From Norana najaformis (taxonomy: Eukaryota > Annelida > Clitellata > Crassiclitellata > Hormogastridae): DNA of 64,000 bases. Of this stretch, positions 49,738 through 59,564 are shown piece by piece. Both the position numbers and the translations under genes were made by a program. The stretch is from contig OZ029917.1 in assembly GCA_964023275.1 (NCBI GenBank), positions 31,944,005 to 32,008,004 on the forward strand, read 5' to 3'. The number at the start of each line of letters is the position of its first letter. Position 1 is the first letter of the stretch. The notes below the pieces were generated by a model, which saw nothing but the letters and a program-made list of their open reading frames with translations, was not told the DNA's origin and searched no databases.

Positions 49738-50628
49738 TTGCGGACGACGGTCTAGATCGCTTAGCGTATACGTATTGGCACCAGAGTCCTATAAATGTCC
49801 AGCCGCAGACGTGGATCTTCGACTTTCTGAGAACGGCCGAGATCTGGCGAGACTGTCCAGTGCCGTCCTTAAAAAATGAAAAGTCGACGGCCAAACATGT
49901 GACTGAGTTTTTACTATCTCCCGTAATCTGCCTAAAGTTCTTGATCAAAGAGTTCCACAAACTTATCTGCAATTTTTGTAACCGTTCACACATATTTCCG
50001 TCGTTTCTGCTACGAAATTTGCATATTAAGGTGCTCACATACAGCAAAGCATGTGCTTCTACAAACGATTAGGAAACCCGGACATCTGTACACTCGTTAA
50101 TTACCAGTGTACGCTCAAACCGAGTAGAATGTAGACCTAGTCTAATGACTCTATCTCTATGACAACTATGTAGGCCTACAGAGGCCCATTTAGGAGCTGA
50201 GGAATAATTTGACCGTGGTTATAGGCGGATCCGGGAAACCGTGGGCCATGCCCCCCGTCGGTTGCACTGTGTAAGCCTACGGTGGCTTAAGTAGAAGCCA
50301 GAGAAACGCAGATAGCCAGAGAACCGCACTAGGATATCTGGCTATTAGTATAACGCTTTTCGTGAGGTTTTTTCAACAGGCGCTAAATAAATAGCCAGCT
50401 ACAAACAAAGAGTACTGGGAACCACAAAATACTTATGCTTCAGCAAGATGATATAAGAAGTTATAATATTAACGATAGTTACAAAATAGAAGGCGATATA
50501 GTATTACTGATAGCTACATTGTGCAAATTGGACCAAACTTCAAGCGCTGTAATATTACCTTGTCCCTTAAAATACTCGCGCTATAAAATTGGCAATGTCC
50601 AGAAGAGTTTTACGCGGCGAAGCCTATC
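49738..50628. other. Upstream region of TIR paralog 2
   Basis: Contains the expected promoter/5' UTR of the minus-strand TIR gene. A minus ORF (50047-49697) overlaps the TIR start in another frame, resembles nothing known and is probably 5' leader. No clear TATA box seen. Confidence 0.35.
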
Positions 50629-51461
50629 AATAAATGTCATGTCATGTCATGTCAATTCGTCATCGTCGCGACGGTTAACTACATGATAGGGCCATCTTCG
50701 ACCAAAGCCATCTATTGCGCGCAGCATCCAACAACCTGGTTCCCGATAAGCCAGTCCAAGCCGAGATGTTGTCAATCCAACTTATCTTTGGCCTTCCGCG
50801 GCCTCGGTTCCCCTCAACAAGACCGATCATAACACTACTCTCGATGGTGTCTTGAGGATGTCTCATCACGTGCCCGAAATAACGCAACTTGCGGGCGCTA
50901 ATGTGACTCAGCAGCTCGTTTTGCACCCCGGCCAGTTGGTACACCTTTTCATTGGTCATCTTCTTTGTCCAAGCAATCCGCAGTAACTTTCTGATGCACT
51001 TGTTTTCAAAAGCCTGAATGCGTCTCTCCTCTTCGTTCTTTAATGTCCAGGCCTCACACCCATATGTCGCCACCGGCCATGCCAAGGCCCTCATCAGGCG
51101 TAATTTGGTCTTGATGCCAACTGACTTGCTTTTCCACATCTTTGTGAGCTTAACCATGACTGCCATTCCCATGGCTAGTCTCGATTTCACCTCAACCGTA
51201 CAGTCCGCATCCACGGCTACTCTGCTCCCCAAGTACATGAAGTAGTCCACCTTCTCCAGTCTTCCATCAACCACGTTGATCTCAAGTGCTTCGCCTGTAT
51301 TTGCCATCACTTTCGTCTTTTTCGCATTGATCAGCATATGATACTCATTCGCAGCATTCTCAACACGGTTTACTAACTCCTGCAGTTGTTCTGATGATGT
51401 GGCCAATAAGACGATGTCATCTGCGTACCTGAGATTGCTGATGATCTTGCAAGAAATAAAT
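50629..51461 (-). pseudogene. 5'-truncated LINE, reverse-transcriptase C-terminal half
   Basis: The minus strand is open for about 250 codons of LINE sequence from the RT catalytic motif RYADDIVLLATS, through TKVMANTGEALEI, YLGSRV, ALAWPVATYGCEAWTLKNEE and ARKLRYFGHVMRHPQ, to RGRGRPKISWID. It ends in a (GACAT)n tail at 50636-50655. The type is RTE/I-like. A short AATAAAT at both borders (50629-50635 and 51455-51461) is a candidate target duplication. The frame is intact downstream of the truncation, so the insertion is fairly young. Confidence 0.88.
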
Positions 51462-51599
51462 ACAAATAAATACAAATACAAATATAAATACATATCCGGA
51501 TTCCGGGTTTCTAGAGCGTCACCTATCGAAATGTAATATTTCACATAAAATGCATAACGCGCGTCATTAATTGAAAAGTTCACGAAATAATTGGAACGG

Positions 51600-52080
51600 G
51601 ATGATACGCGAATGGATATGGAACCCATACACGGCCCGCATGGGTCTCATCAAATGAATCAATTTGCATTCTGGAAGTGATTCTCCTCGTATTCGCCTAA
51701 ATCCGGAAATTCAGCTATATACAAATACAGATTCGCCTATAGAAGCAGAATGCACAACTCGGGGCAGGATGGTCATAAGGGTACGTAAAGAACCCATACG
51801 TGGTCCATATGGGTCTCATCAAATGTATATATTTGCACTCAAACAGTGGCACTCCTTGATTACAGATTCAAATACAGATTCGCCAAAATCCGGAAAATCA
51901 GCGTATACAAATGCAGATTCGTCCATAGAAGCAGAATGCACAGTTCAGGCCAGCGTGGCCATAATGGTATATAAAGAACCCATACATGATCCGGATGGGT
52001 CTCATCGAATGAATATATTTGCACTCAAACAGTGTCAATCCTTGAATACAGATTCAAATACAGATTCGGCGAATGTTTGA
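51600..52080 (+). repeat. 186-bp satellite, about 2.3 units
   Basis: 'aaagaaccc' landmarks at 51787 and 51973 give a 186-bp period. Units share 'gaagcagaatgcaca', 'cagattcgcc', 'tccggaaa' and 'gggtctcatc'. Because 186 = 3 x 62, one frame stays open for 138 codons. Inverted units flank transposon copy 3 at 58735-58960 and 61576-61800. Confidence 0.88.
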
Positions 52081-52326
52081 TTTAACCCATTCAGATGGAA
52101 ACATTTATGTTAGCAATATTTGGAATTTATTCACAGATACACACACACAGTATATGCATTTATATTTTTTAAAGCAAATTTCAGGTTTTCATGAATGAAT
52201 TCCAGCATAAGTCAAGAAGTGTTGTAGCCGTTTGAATTGCTTAGTATTTTCTTTGAGCTTTGCACATTAAATTCTAAGCCCTTATTCAAGGCCGTCATGT
52301 GTAGATGTTGTATATTGTATAGTTGT

Positions 52327-53220
52327 TTACAGTTTCTGTTGTAGAAAAATCTTCTCAGCTGCTTTCCTGTCTATCCCCTTAAGTTGTCCAATCGCAAATA
52401 CCACTGCCTGCAAATATACATAACAATTGTTATACAACTTGGACACTGAAATAAAAAATGGAAATAAAGTTCATTTGAAATGGTAATCATTTGGAGGAAA
52501 ATGTGAAGTAATTAAGATTCACGTAAATGTACCAGCTGATGATTGACACAGCGCTCATGTTTATTCGAGTTTTATGACCTGAATAAATACGTATAACGTA
52601 AATAAGTTGCTTGTGGTTTGGACATTTGTGGAAGTCCGCCACAGGCTGAATTTCTTTTTATCTGTGGCTTCACAAACGGTTTATAATATTTTACTGCGAT
52701 TTTGACTTGAAGCGGCCATCGACTGATGCCTTGCGTTATGATATGATAACGGCGCTATAGAAGTCTTTACATTAAATTAGATTACTTTTACAGTTTCCTT
52801 TGTGGCTAGCAGAGGCTGCGTTATGCATAAATGCGTTATATAACTCACACAGATGCGCTATGTAGCTGTTATGCATAAACGCCTCACACAACTGTAAAGT
52901 TTATATGTGTGCGCAATTGTACACTAAGTTTCCACTTGCTTTGGAAGAGAACGAACTTCCAGTAATCGCGTTGTTTAACGCTATTTTGACTTCAGATTAA
53001 GTTTACTTGTTAAAGCTAAATAAAAGTGTTCAATTAGACAACGTCTAGTTTTATTACTAAACACTCGCTTTGTGGCAAGCAGCGCTTTATTCGGTTCCTT
53101 AAAGGCGCCATATTATTGAATAATGAAGCTTACCTCAAACATCAGTACATCGACAATATTCGCAGCATCAATATGTTTTGGTAAGCAGTGGTCTTTCTTT
53201 TGCAGGACTGGGGTCAATAA
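52327..53220 (-). CDS. 3' exons of an unrecognised minus-strand gene (tentative)
   Basis: A terminal exon 52407-52327 (AVVFAIGQLKGIDRKAAEKI then FLQQKL and TAA) follows a clean 'tttgcag' acceptor. The preceding exon 53220-53134 (ending KHIDAANIVDVLMFE) has a GTAAGC donor; both are phase 0, so they join in frame. The 5' border of the upstream exon is weak: its acceptor has little pyrimidine tract, and a different frame is open further upstream. The rest of the gene would lie to the right of 53.2 kb but I could not find it. No domain recognised. May be a decayed or genuine gene. Confidence 0.42.
52697..52790 (+). repeat. Dispersed repeat family C
   Basis: 'gacttgaagcggccatcgac', 'tgatgccttgcgtt', 'ggcgctatagaag' and an 'attaaattagatta' tail, as in 22262-22380. 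Confidence 0.7.
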
Positions 53221-54009
53221 CTTCAGTCATAGTTTGTTTCAACATTTTGAACAACTGCGCACACTGAAATTTCAAAAATGATAAGTTTCATCATCATTGT
53301 GGTAATAGAAAACGATTCTCTGTAATTAAAATGAAAGGTAAAGGTTTTTGCCCAATTTCATGATACCATCCAATGAGTAATAATTTTGCCAATGCTCGAG
53401 TTCATTTAAAGTTGGAATCAGAAGAGGCCTAAAGGAAACTGGTCCGTCCGGCAAAATGTGATAGAGTAATCATCATGTCGCCAATTTATGTATATCGTGT
53501 GTTAGTCACGATGTTACATGCATTAAATAATAAGCAATCGGTATCGGTCGTTAACAAACATGTTATTGTTAATTTGGCACATTATGTTCTTGCAAGAACG
53601 TTGTTTTTCGTAAATTTAGATTAGATGGTGCCAACTAAGAAGCATACAAGTTAAATTTTAACGTTCATTTGCCTTTTCAATATTGCTACTTATAGAAACA
53701 GCATTGCAATTTACTTCTTTACTTCTTCACAGATCGGTTAATTAGAAATATCTTTAAGCGCGTGGATCTTATTTGTAACTTGATCAGATATTGCTGTTTG
53801 AAGCATTTTCAAAGGCAGTCACTTCCTCACCCTAAAATCCGATTATACTGGTCCAATTTCTCTGCAAATTAACGCTATCCTTTCACCTGGTCGCAGTTTT
53901 TGTTTCCTAGACAAATATGTCTTTTGTGAACTGTCCTCACAAAGCACAACACTTCTGATATGTTCCTAAAATTATATAACATATCTAGCAAGTCAACCTT
54001 AAAAAACTG
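53221..54009. other. Intergenic, nothing recognised
   Basis: AT-rich, no domain-bearing ORF or repeat noticed. Confidence 0.35.
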
Positions 54010-54112
54010 TCCTTTAGCGGTCGCAACTCCGCCACTGCCGTACTCGGGTAGTGCCAGTTCCAAGCCCGGTAAAGAAGGAGGCGACGTCAACGGCCTTTGA
54101 TGCCATAATTGT
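54010..54112 (-). repeat. Dispersed repeat family A, inverted
   Basis: 'ccactgccgtactcgggtag' and 'gaggcgacgtcaacg' are the inverse of the 57855-57957 copy. Confidence 0.7.
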
Positions 54113-54241
54113 AATAGGCCAAAAGATTTTCCCGAAGGTACTAGTTTACAGAAACAGCGGTAGATAGAGGTTTATAGCTCATGAGCACGACTTAAAATAC
54201 ATAAGTAAAAGTTTCCAATAAGTACGATATTCAATGAAGAA

Positions 54242-54994
54242 GACATCAAGAACATACAAAAGAACATAGACACCCTATGCAAGGAAGGAGAGGCAGTCGG
54301 CCTAAAAATTAACATCAGCAAAACAAAAACAATGACCTTTGGGAAGAGAACAAACACAACGTCAATTGAGGTCAATGAGGAGAGTCTGGAGAACGTGGAG
54401 GAGTTCGTGTACCTGGGAAGCCTGCTGACCTGGGACAACTACTGCGGGAAGGAGGTGGAAAGAAGAATAGCAAAGGCAGCTGGAGCGATGGCAGCCTTCG
54501 GAAACCTGTGGGAAAGCCGTGAAATCAGCATAAAAACAAAAACAGACATTATATCAACATGCATATTTAGCATACTCCTATACGCATGCGAAACATGGAC
54601 CCTACGCAAACATGAAACAAGCAAGCTGCTAGCGTTTGAGATGAGATGCTACAGGAGAATACTACACATCAGATGGGAGCAGAAAGTAACAAATATAGAG
54701 GTGCGAAAAAGAGTAGGAAACACAAGAAACATCAAGCAGGTGATAATGGAGAGAAAACTGAATTTCTTCGGACATGTATGCAGAATGGGAGATGACAGAC
54801 TCATCAAGCAAGCCATTTTCGGGATCATGGACGGAACAGGGGTTAGAGAAGACCGTGCAGGGAGTGGCTAGATGACATCACAGACTGGTGCGAAGTGGAC
54901 ATACACGAGCTGAGCAGAATGGCACTGGAAAGAGACAAGTGGAGATGGATGGTGAAACATGCGATTGACACCAACGGGCACTGAGCCCACGGAC

Positions 54995-55028
<34 letters not shown>
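54242..55028 (+). mobile_element. 5'-truncated LINE with 13-bp target duplication
   Basis: 787-bp insert flanked by a perfect ATTCAATGAAGAA at 54229-54241 and 55029-55041, the signature of target-primed reverse transcription. It encodes the C-terminal part of an RTE/I-like LINE protein: GLKINISKTKTMTFGKR, EFVYLGSLLT, YACETWTLRKHE, ERKLNFFGHVCRMGDDR. There is one frameshift at about 54840-54860, before PCREWLDDI and DKWRWMV. It ends in a (GAT)n tail (54997-55028). No promoter or RT active site is included, so it is dead on arrival. Confidence 0.93.
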
Positions 55029-55031
<3 letters not shown>

Positions 55032-55913
55032 CAATGAAGAATATTTACACAAAAGTTTACTTATGATATAGAAAGACATGTTTAACAATTCGGTAATGAC
55101 AACTGATAAAGTAAACTAATTATTAACGACTTTAGTTCGAAGAGTCCCATAAAGCTATTTAAGCCTACATTTCCACATGCTGTAAATAATAATTACTTAT
55201 GGGGTAGAATAATTGGTGTGAAACTGTACGGCGCATGAAGAAATTGTGAACAACGACGAGTTTGGCTGAAACACCCAGTGACAAGTAAATCGCGCTTATA
55301 GAATTATACTGTACGATGTCCACTTTTAGCGAAACTGAAAAAACGATTTTTTAGTTTTGCTGACGCAAATCTTTTTTGCTTGCCTATTTATGACAATTTA
55401 ATTGAGATATTCGGACAACACTGTTTTCTGCTAGTATGATTATGTGTTGAATTCGATCATTATGTTAACCGAGTATGCATAATTTTGACACAATCATGAC
55501 AAGGGTGACAATTTTGTGGACATAGAGCTATATAACCCCAACCACGTCCCTGATATTCCAGTTGAACAACGTAATTGTGAGCATTTGACTCAAAATTATA
55601 CTGCTCTATCTCTGTCTCTGAGGAGGATGATATTAAAACCAAGCCGCTTTAAACTTTATTTTCAAATAGTTCATTGTGGAAAGAAATAGTTACTTAAACT
55701 AAAGCATTTTCTGTGAGTTTTTGTTGCATTACTTGCTATGAAGGAAGATGCATTTGAAGTTTATCACCATTAGTTTATTCTAATTTCTTGCACATATCCA
55801 ATAAAATTATACGGAGATAAGTCCATAATGCCGCCTGGTAGCATTATGTGCTTAATTGGTTACAGTTATTTCCTCTGTCACTTCAGCATTGCAACCAGTA
55901 CATAACACATTCT

Positions 55914-56433
55914 TTACTTATGACCTGTTTCTCCAAATCTGTGTATAATCGATTTAACATTTTTGTGGTAAAGCAGGAACGATATTAGCGCACAATGTGC
56001 GTGAACAGAATTTCTGTTTTGTGGAATGCATGAATCTGACCACAGAGTGAAGTTAGTCACTGTAGGCTGATGCTTCAGTACCTCTTCCATGACCTTCACA
56101 AGACTACGTGCAATATCACGTGATATGATATCATCTGTGCCTTGTTCAAACGCTTGAATGGCTGTGTCATGCCCCTGGTGACATGATGTCTTCTGTACCT
56201 TGTTCAACTGCTTGAATGGCTGCGTCATGCTCTGGAGGCATGATGTCATCTGTGCCTTGTTCAACTCCTTGAATGGTTGTGTCATGCTCTGGTAACATGG
56301 TGTCATCTGAGCCATGTACAGTTAACAGATTGTATGCATATTTTGTTTTCTTTGACCTGATCAGTGGACAAAATAAGATTGAGTATTTTGGTTGAAGTAA
56401 AAAAATAATTACAACAACTGAACAACAGAGCAA
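55914..56433 (-). pseudogene. Broken transposase-like ORF with 19-aa repeats
   Basis: The minus strand encodes about three copies of a 19-residue unit (EQGTDDIMPPEHDAAIQAV type), then after a frameshift near 56170 DIARSLVKVMEEVLKHQPTV and FTLWSDSCIPQNRNS, ending IIHRFGETGHK. The WSDxCxxQN plus later F.E.GH motif is typical of a widespread uncharacterised invertebrate transposase-like family, as I recall it. The N-terminal and C-terminal parts are missing. Confidence 0.6.
56142..56313. repeat. 57-bp tandem repeat, 3 copies
   Basis: 'ttgttcaa' starts at 56142, 56200 and 56257; spacing 58 and 57 bp. The extra base in the first unit causes the frameshift in the overlapping ORF. Each unit codes 19 residues. 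Confidence 0.9.
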
Positions 56434-57854
56434 CGTAATACAACTTGATTACAAATTTTTTTGGTGTTGTGTGACACTAATTTATTCGAACAGTGAATGA
56501 CAGCTGGATTAGCAGTCAGTGGCAATAAGCTAAGACGTTTTTCCATCTTCATTACAACCCACATGAAATAAACATCGGTACATATTAGGCATTTGTACTT
56601 TTCATTGCCACCTTTCCCCCAATTAAATGTAAGTGTAGATGTACACGTTATTCTGTAGCTTCTGTATGGCCTCGACCCTACTCGTTTTTAGTGAAGTTAT
56701 CAGCTGATATCCTTCACCACCCGTGTCCGTTTGAATGGGTGCTACACCAATTACGGTCCCCGTGTATGCGCCGTGATTCTGTTGTTAAGAACATCCCGTT
56801 CTCATGTCTATTTATGCCAGGCAAACCAGGCTATAGGCATTTTAAAATGATAAGACCATATTTAAAGTGCAGTGTCAAATTGATACGGCACTGAGTACGT
56901 GAAGTTCATCCTTGTTAAATAGCAATTTTAAGTGACGTCAGCCTGTCACAGCACAGTTTAGGGTGTACGATCACAAGAAAGAAAGTAGATGGTTAAATCT
57001 ACTTTATACTTTTATACCGGTACTGCCAACATCTAAATTTCTTTTTTTTCACGCGTTGCCTACTACTTCGTCGAAACATGGCCATTGCAACAGACATCAA
57101 CAGTATTATAATGATACAACTCCAATGCACGTGATCAGTAGCGCTCTCTGTGATTGGGCTATGGACATAAAGCCTTATAACTTAATCAGACGTTATTTAA
57201 TCGAGGTTACATTGACGATGCACGTGATACAAAGTTAAACACGCTATTGGATGTGGACTTGCACCTCTATAGTTTTAAAATACTAGCCAAATTTGTGGAC
57301 ATATAGCAATATAATTCTAGCAGATAGCCCTGTAGAAAGCCTCCCTAGACAAGGTAGAGCATTCAGGCATAGCCCATGTCACGCTGATGAAGGATACACT
57401 ATTAGGTTGATTTTTTTAAAAAGTGGACATAGCGCAGTATAGTTCTATAGTCGCGAAATGCTGCGTGAAGGTTGAATCCACCTTGTTCTACATACTTCCT
57501 AATCTCGGGCGATTTCATGCTGTGAGACAAATCTAGTATAATGCAAAGTAACCATACACAAAAGACGATAAAGCAGTATTACATTCTTCAATGTTATGTT
57601 TCCACAGTCATACCCAGGAAAGTAACGCGCTCTTTCTCCATAATCAGAGGAACCGTCAACCAAGGCGCAACCATAAACTGCTACACAAAACACCCTATAG
57701 CTTTTTCACCTTTCCTGTGGACTCGCAACTTTCGAGTTCTGCGGAAATTTTCTTGCCGTCGCCGACAGCATTAACTCGTATAAAGAATTGTTCACTTGAT
57801 TGCTGTCAAATGTAGAATAAGCACATCGCCAAGGTAGGACGACTTCTGTGGTTG

Positions 57855-57957
57855 GTGTTTAACGACGCTGTGTCATAACGAAGATGATTAGCATCGCCCT
57901 CCTCATTTATCCAGGCTTGGGACTGGCACTGCCCGAGTACGGCAGTGGGGGAGTTTA
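57855..57957 (+). repeat. Dispersed repeat family A
   Basis: 'gtgtttaacgacgctgtgtc', 'cgccctcctcatttatccag', 'gactggcactgcccgagtac', 'ggcagtgggggagttt'. The best-preserved of three copies in the window. Confidence 0.72.
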
Positions 57958-58734
57958 GGACGACTTCACAATTACTTCCAAATTTGTACTTGCAGCAATT
58001 GAATCTGTTCTCTGTTTCCGTCACCTGCACTGTCGACTAAGTGCAGTCTCTTTAACGACCATTCAACCAATCATTTGTTTTCATTTGTCCTTCTTAAGTA
58101 CCCAACTAAAACGACAATTATTCACTTAATGCACTTGTTTGTCGTTTAATATAATGTTTATGTATATGTAATTGTTTTGCTTCTATTTCCCTTTTAATTA
58201 GTCAACTAGTTATCCAATGTAATCGGCTGAAGGTTCTTATGAGCTGAAGCCTTGCCCTGCGTACATCGGGGATATCAAACACTTGTCGTACGATGCCATG
58301 GCGAGATAGAATAATCCATTGCAGAGAGGCCACCTCTCCGCTTCGTATACTACATCTATACCCGGTTTCAAATTATGTATTCAGACTACCGCATTAACAT
58401 TTCCATATACTTACAGGTGGCTGCTTTCAACAATTCATTGTTATCTGAGAATATTTGCCGATCATTCCTCTCTCGTAGTGCCACCATGACACATTGCAAA
58501 GCACGTCGCAACGCAGAGACAAAAGTTGCACGCGTAGTGACTTAATTGACTTAATTCATTAACGACTGCTTTACAGAAATCCCGATTAGCATTTCCATTA
58601 TCACACACAATCACTTCTTTTCGTACAGTTCTCCTCCGACAAGTGATTGAACCGATAACGACCAAATATGTACCTGTACGCAACGACTGTCATTGAAACA
58701 GTGCAAATAGGCTATTTTTGGTAAGACCGATATG
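57958..58734. other. Intergenic, nothing recognised
   Basis: No supported exon, no repeat identified; short ORFs only. Confidence 0.35.
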
Positions 58735-58960
58735 GGTTGTGTTTGGGTTTCATATGGAAGCTTATGACCATACTGGCCTGAATTGTGCATTCTGCTTCTA
58801 TAGGCGAATCTGTATTTGTATACGCTGAATTTCCGGATTTTAGCGAATCTGTATTTGAATCCGTATTCAAGGAGTGCCACTGTTTGAGTGCAAAATGCAA
58901 ATGTATCCATTCGATGAGAGCCATCTGGATCACGTATGGGTTCTTTATGTACCCTTATAA
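58735..58960 (-). repeat. 186-bp satellite unit, left of transposon copy 3
   Basis: Inverse of the 51.6-52.1 kb satellite ('gcattctgcttctataggcg', 'tttccggatttt', 'ggagtgccactgtttgag', 'gtatgggttctttatgt'). Interrupted at 58960 by the transposon. Confidence 0.88.
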
Positions 58961-59400
58961 CACTGGCCAACAGAAAAATGTTTTTTCTTGTTGCCTTCGG
59001 TTTTAGACCTGTTCTTGGGGTAATTTTGGGCGCTGATTCAGAAAATGTCATTGGATTGAGTGCATCAGGTCTAGTTTCTGAGATATCGTCGATTTTGTAA
59101 AGAAAACCCAGTCCACTCTTTAAACGATGTCTTTGGCAAAACTAAAATGTCATAATAAGCTTTATTTTTGGCTAATTATAATTCTTGCTGATTCATATAA
59201 TGCCTACATCCTTATAATGTAAAATCAGCATATCTTGCCGCGTGCTGAGATATTGCTGATTCAACGAAATAACTATTCCGTAGCCTACAGCTTACTCAGC
59301 ACTAAATTCATGGCCTCATTTAGAATTTATTTGTGCTTATACAGCGTTTCATGGTTTCGAACTATGTAAATAGATTATGCTGAAGTCAGCATTTATAACC

Positions 59401-59408
59401 TATATAAA
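59401..59408 (+). promoter_or_regulatory. TATA box of transposon copy 3
   Basis: TATATAAA, 157 bp upstream of the ATG at 59565 and conserved in all three copies. Confidence 0.5.
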
Positions 59409-59564
59409 CCGCCTCCTGAAAGCTAGAGCAGCCGCAGTCGTCTTATGGCATATTAAGAGTTGGTCGCAAGAACAATCTGTGAATGTGAGCATTAAATAAC
59501 TACATGTTCTTACTATTTTTTAGGTTAGTCATTTAATTCCTCAGATGCGAACATCCTTAAGGTT

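Larger units (their letters stand above)
55290..57456 (-). mobile_element. Candidate 2.2-kb DNA transposon with 38-bp inverted ends
   Basis: 55290-55327 (TCGCG..TATACTG..ATGTCCACTTTT) and the inverse of 57419-57456 match at 32 of 38 positions. Between them the minus strand carries a broken transposase-like ORF (55914-56433). No perfect target duplication is evident. Additional 'gtggacata' right-end-like words occur at 55511 and 57291, so nested or deleted relatives may complicate the borders. Confidence 0.5.
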
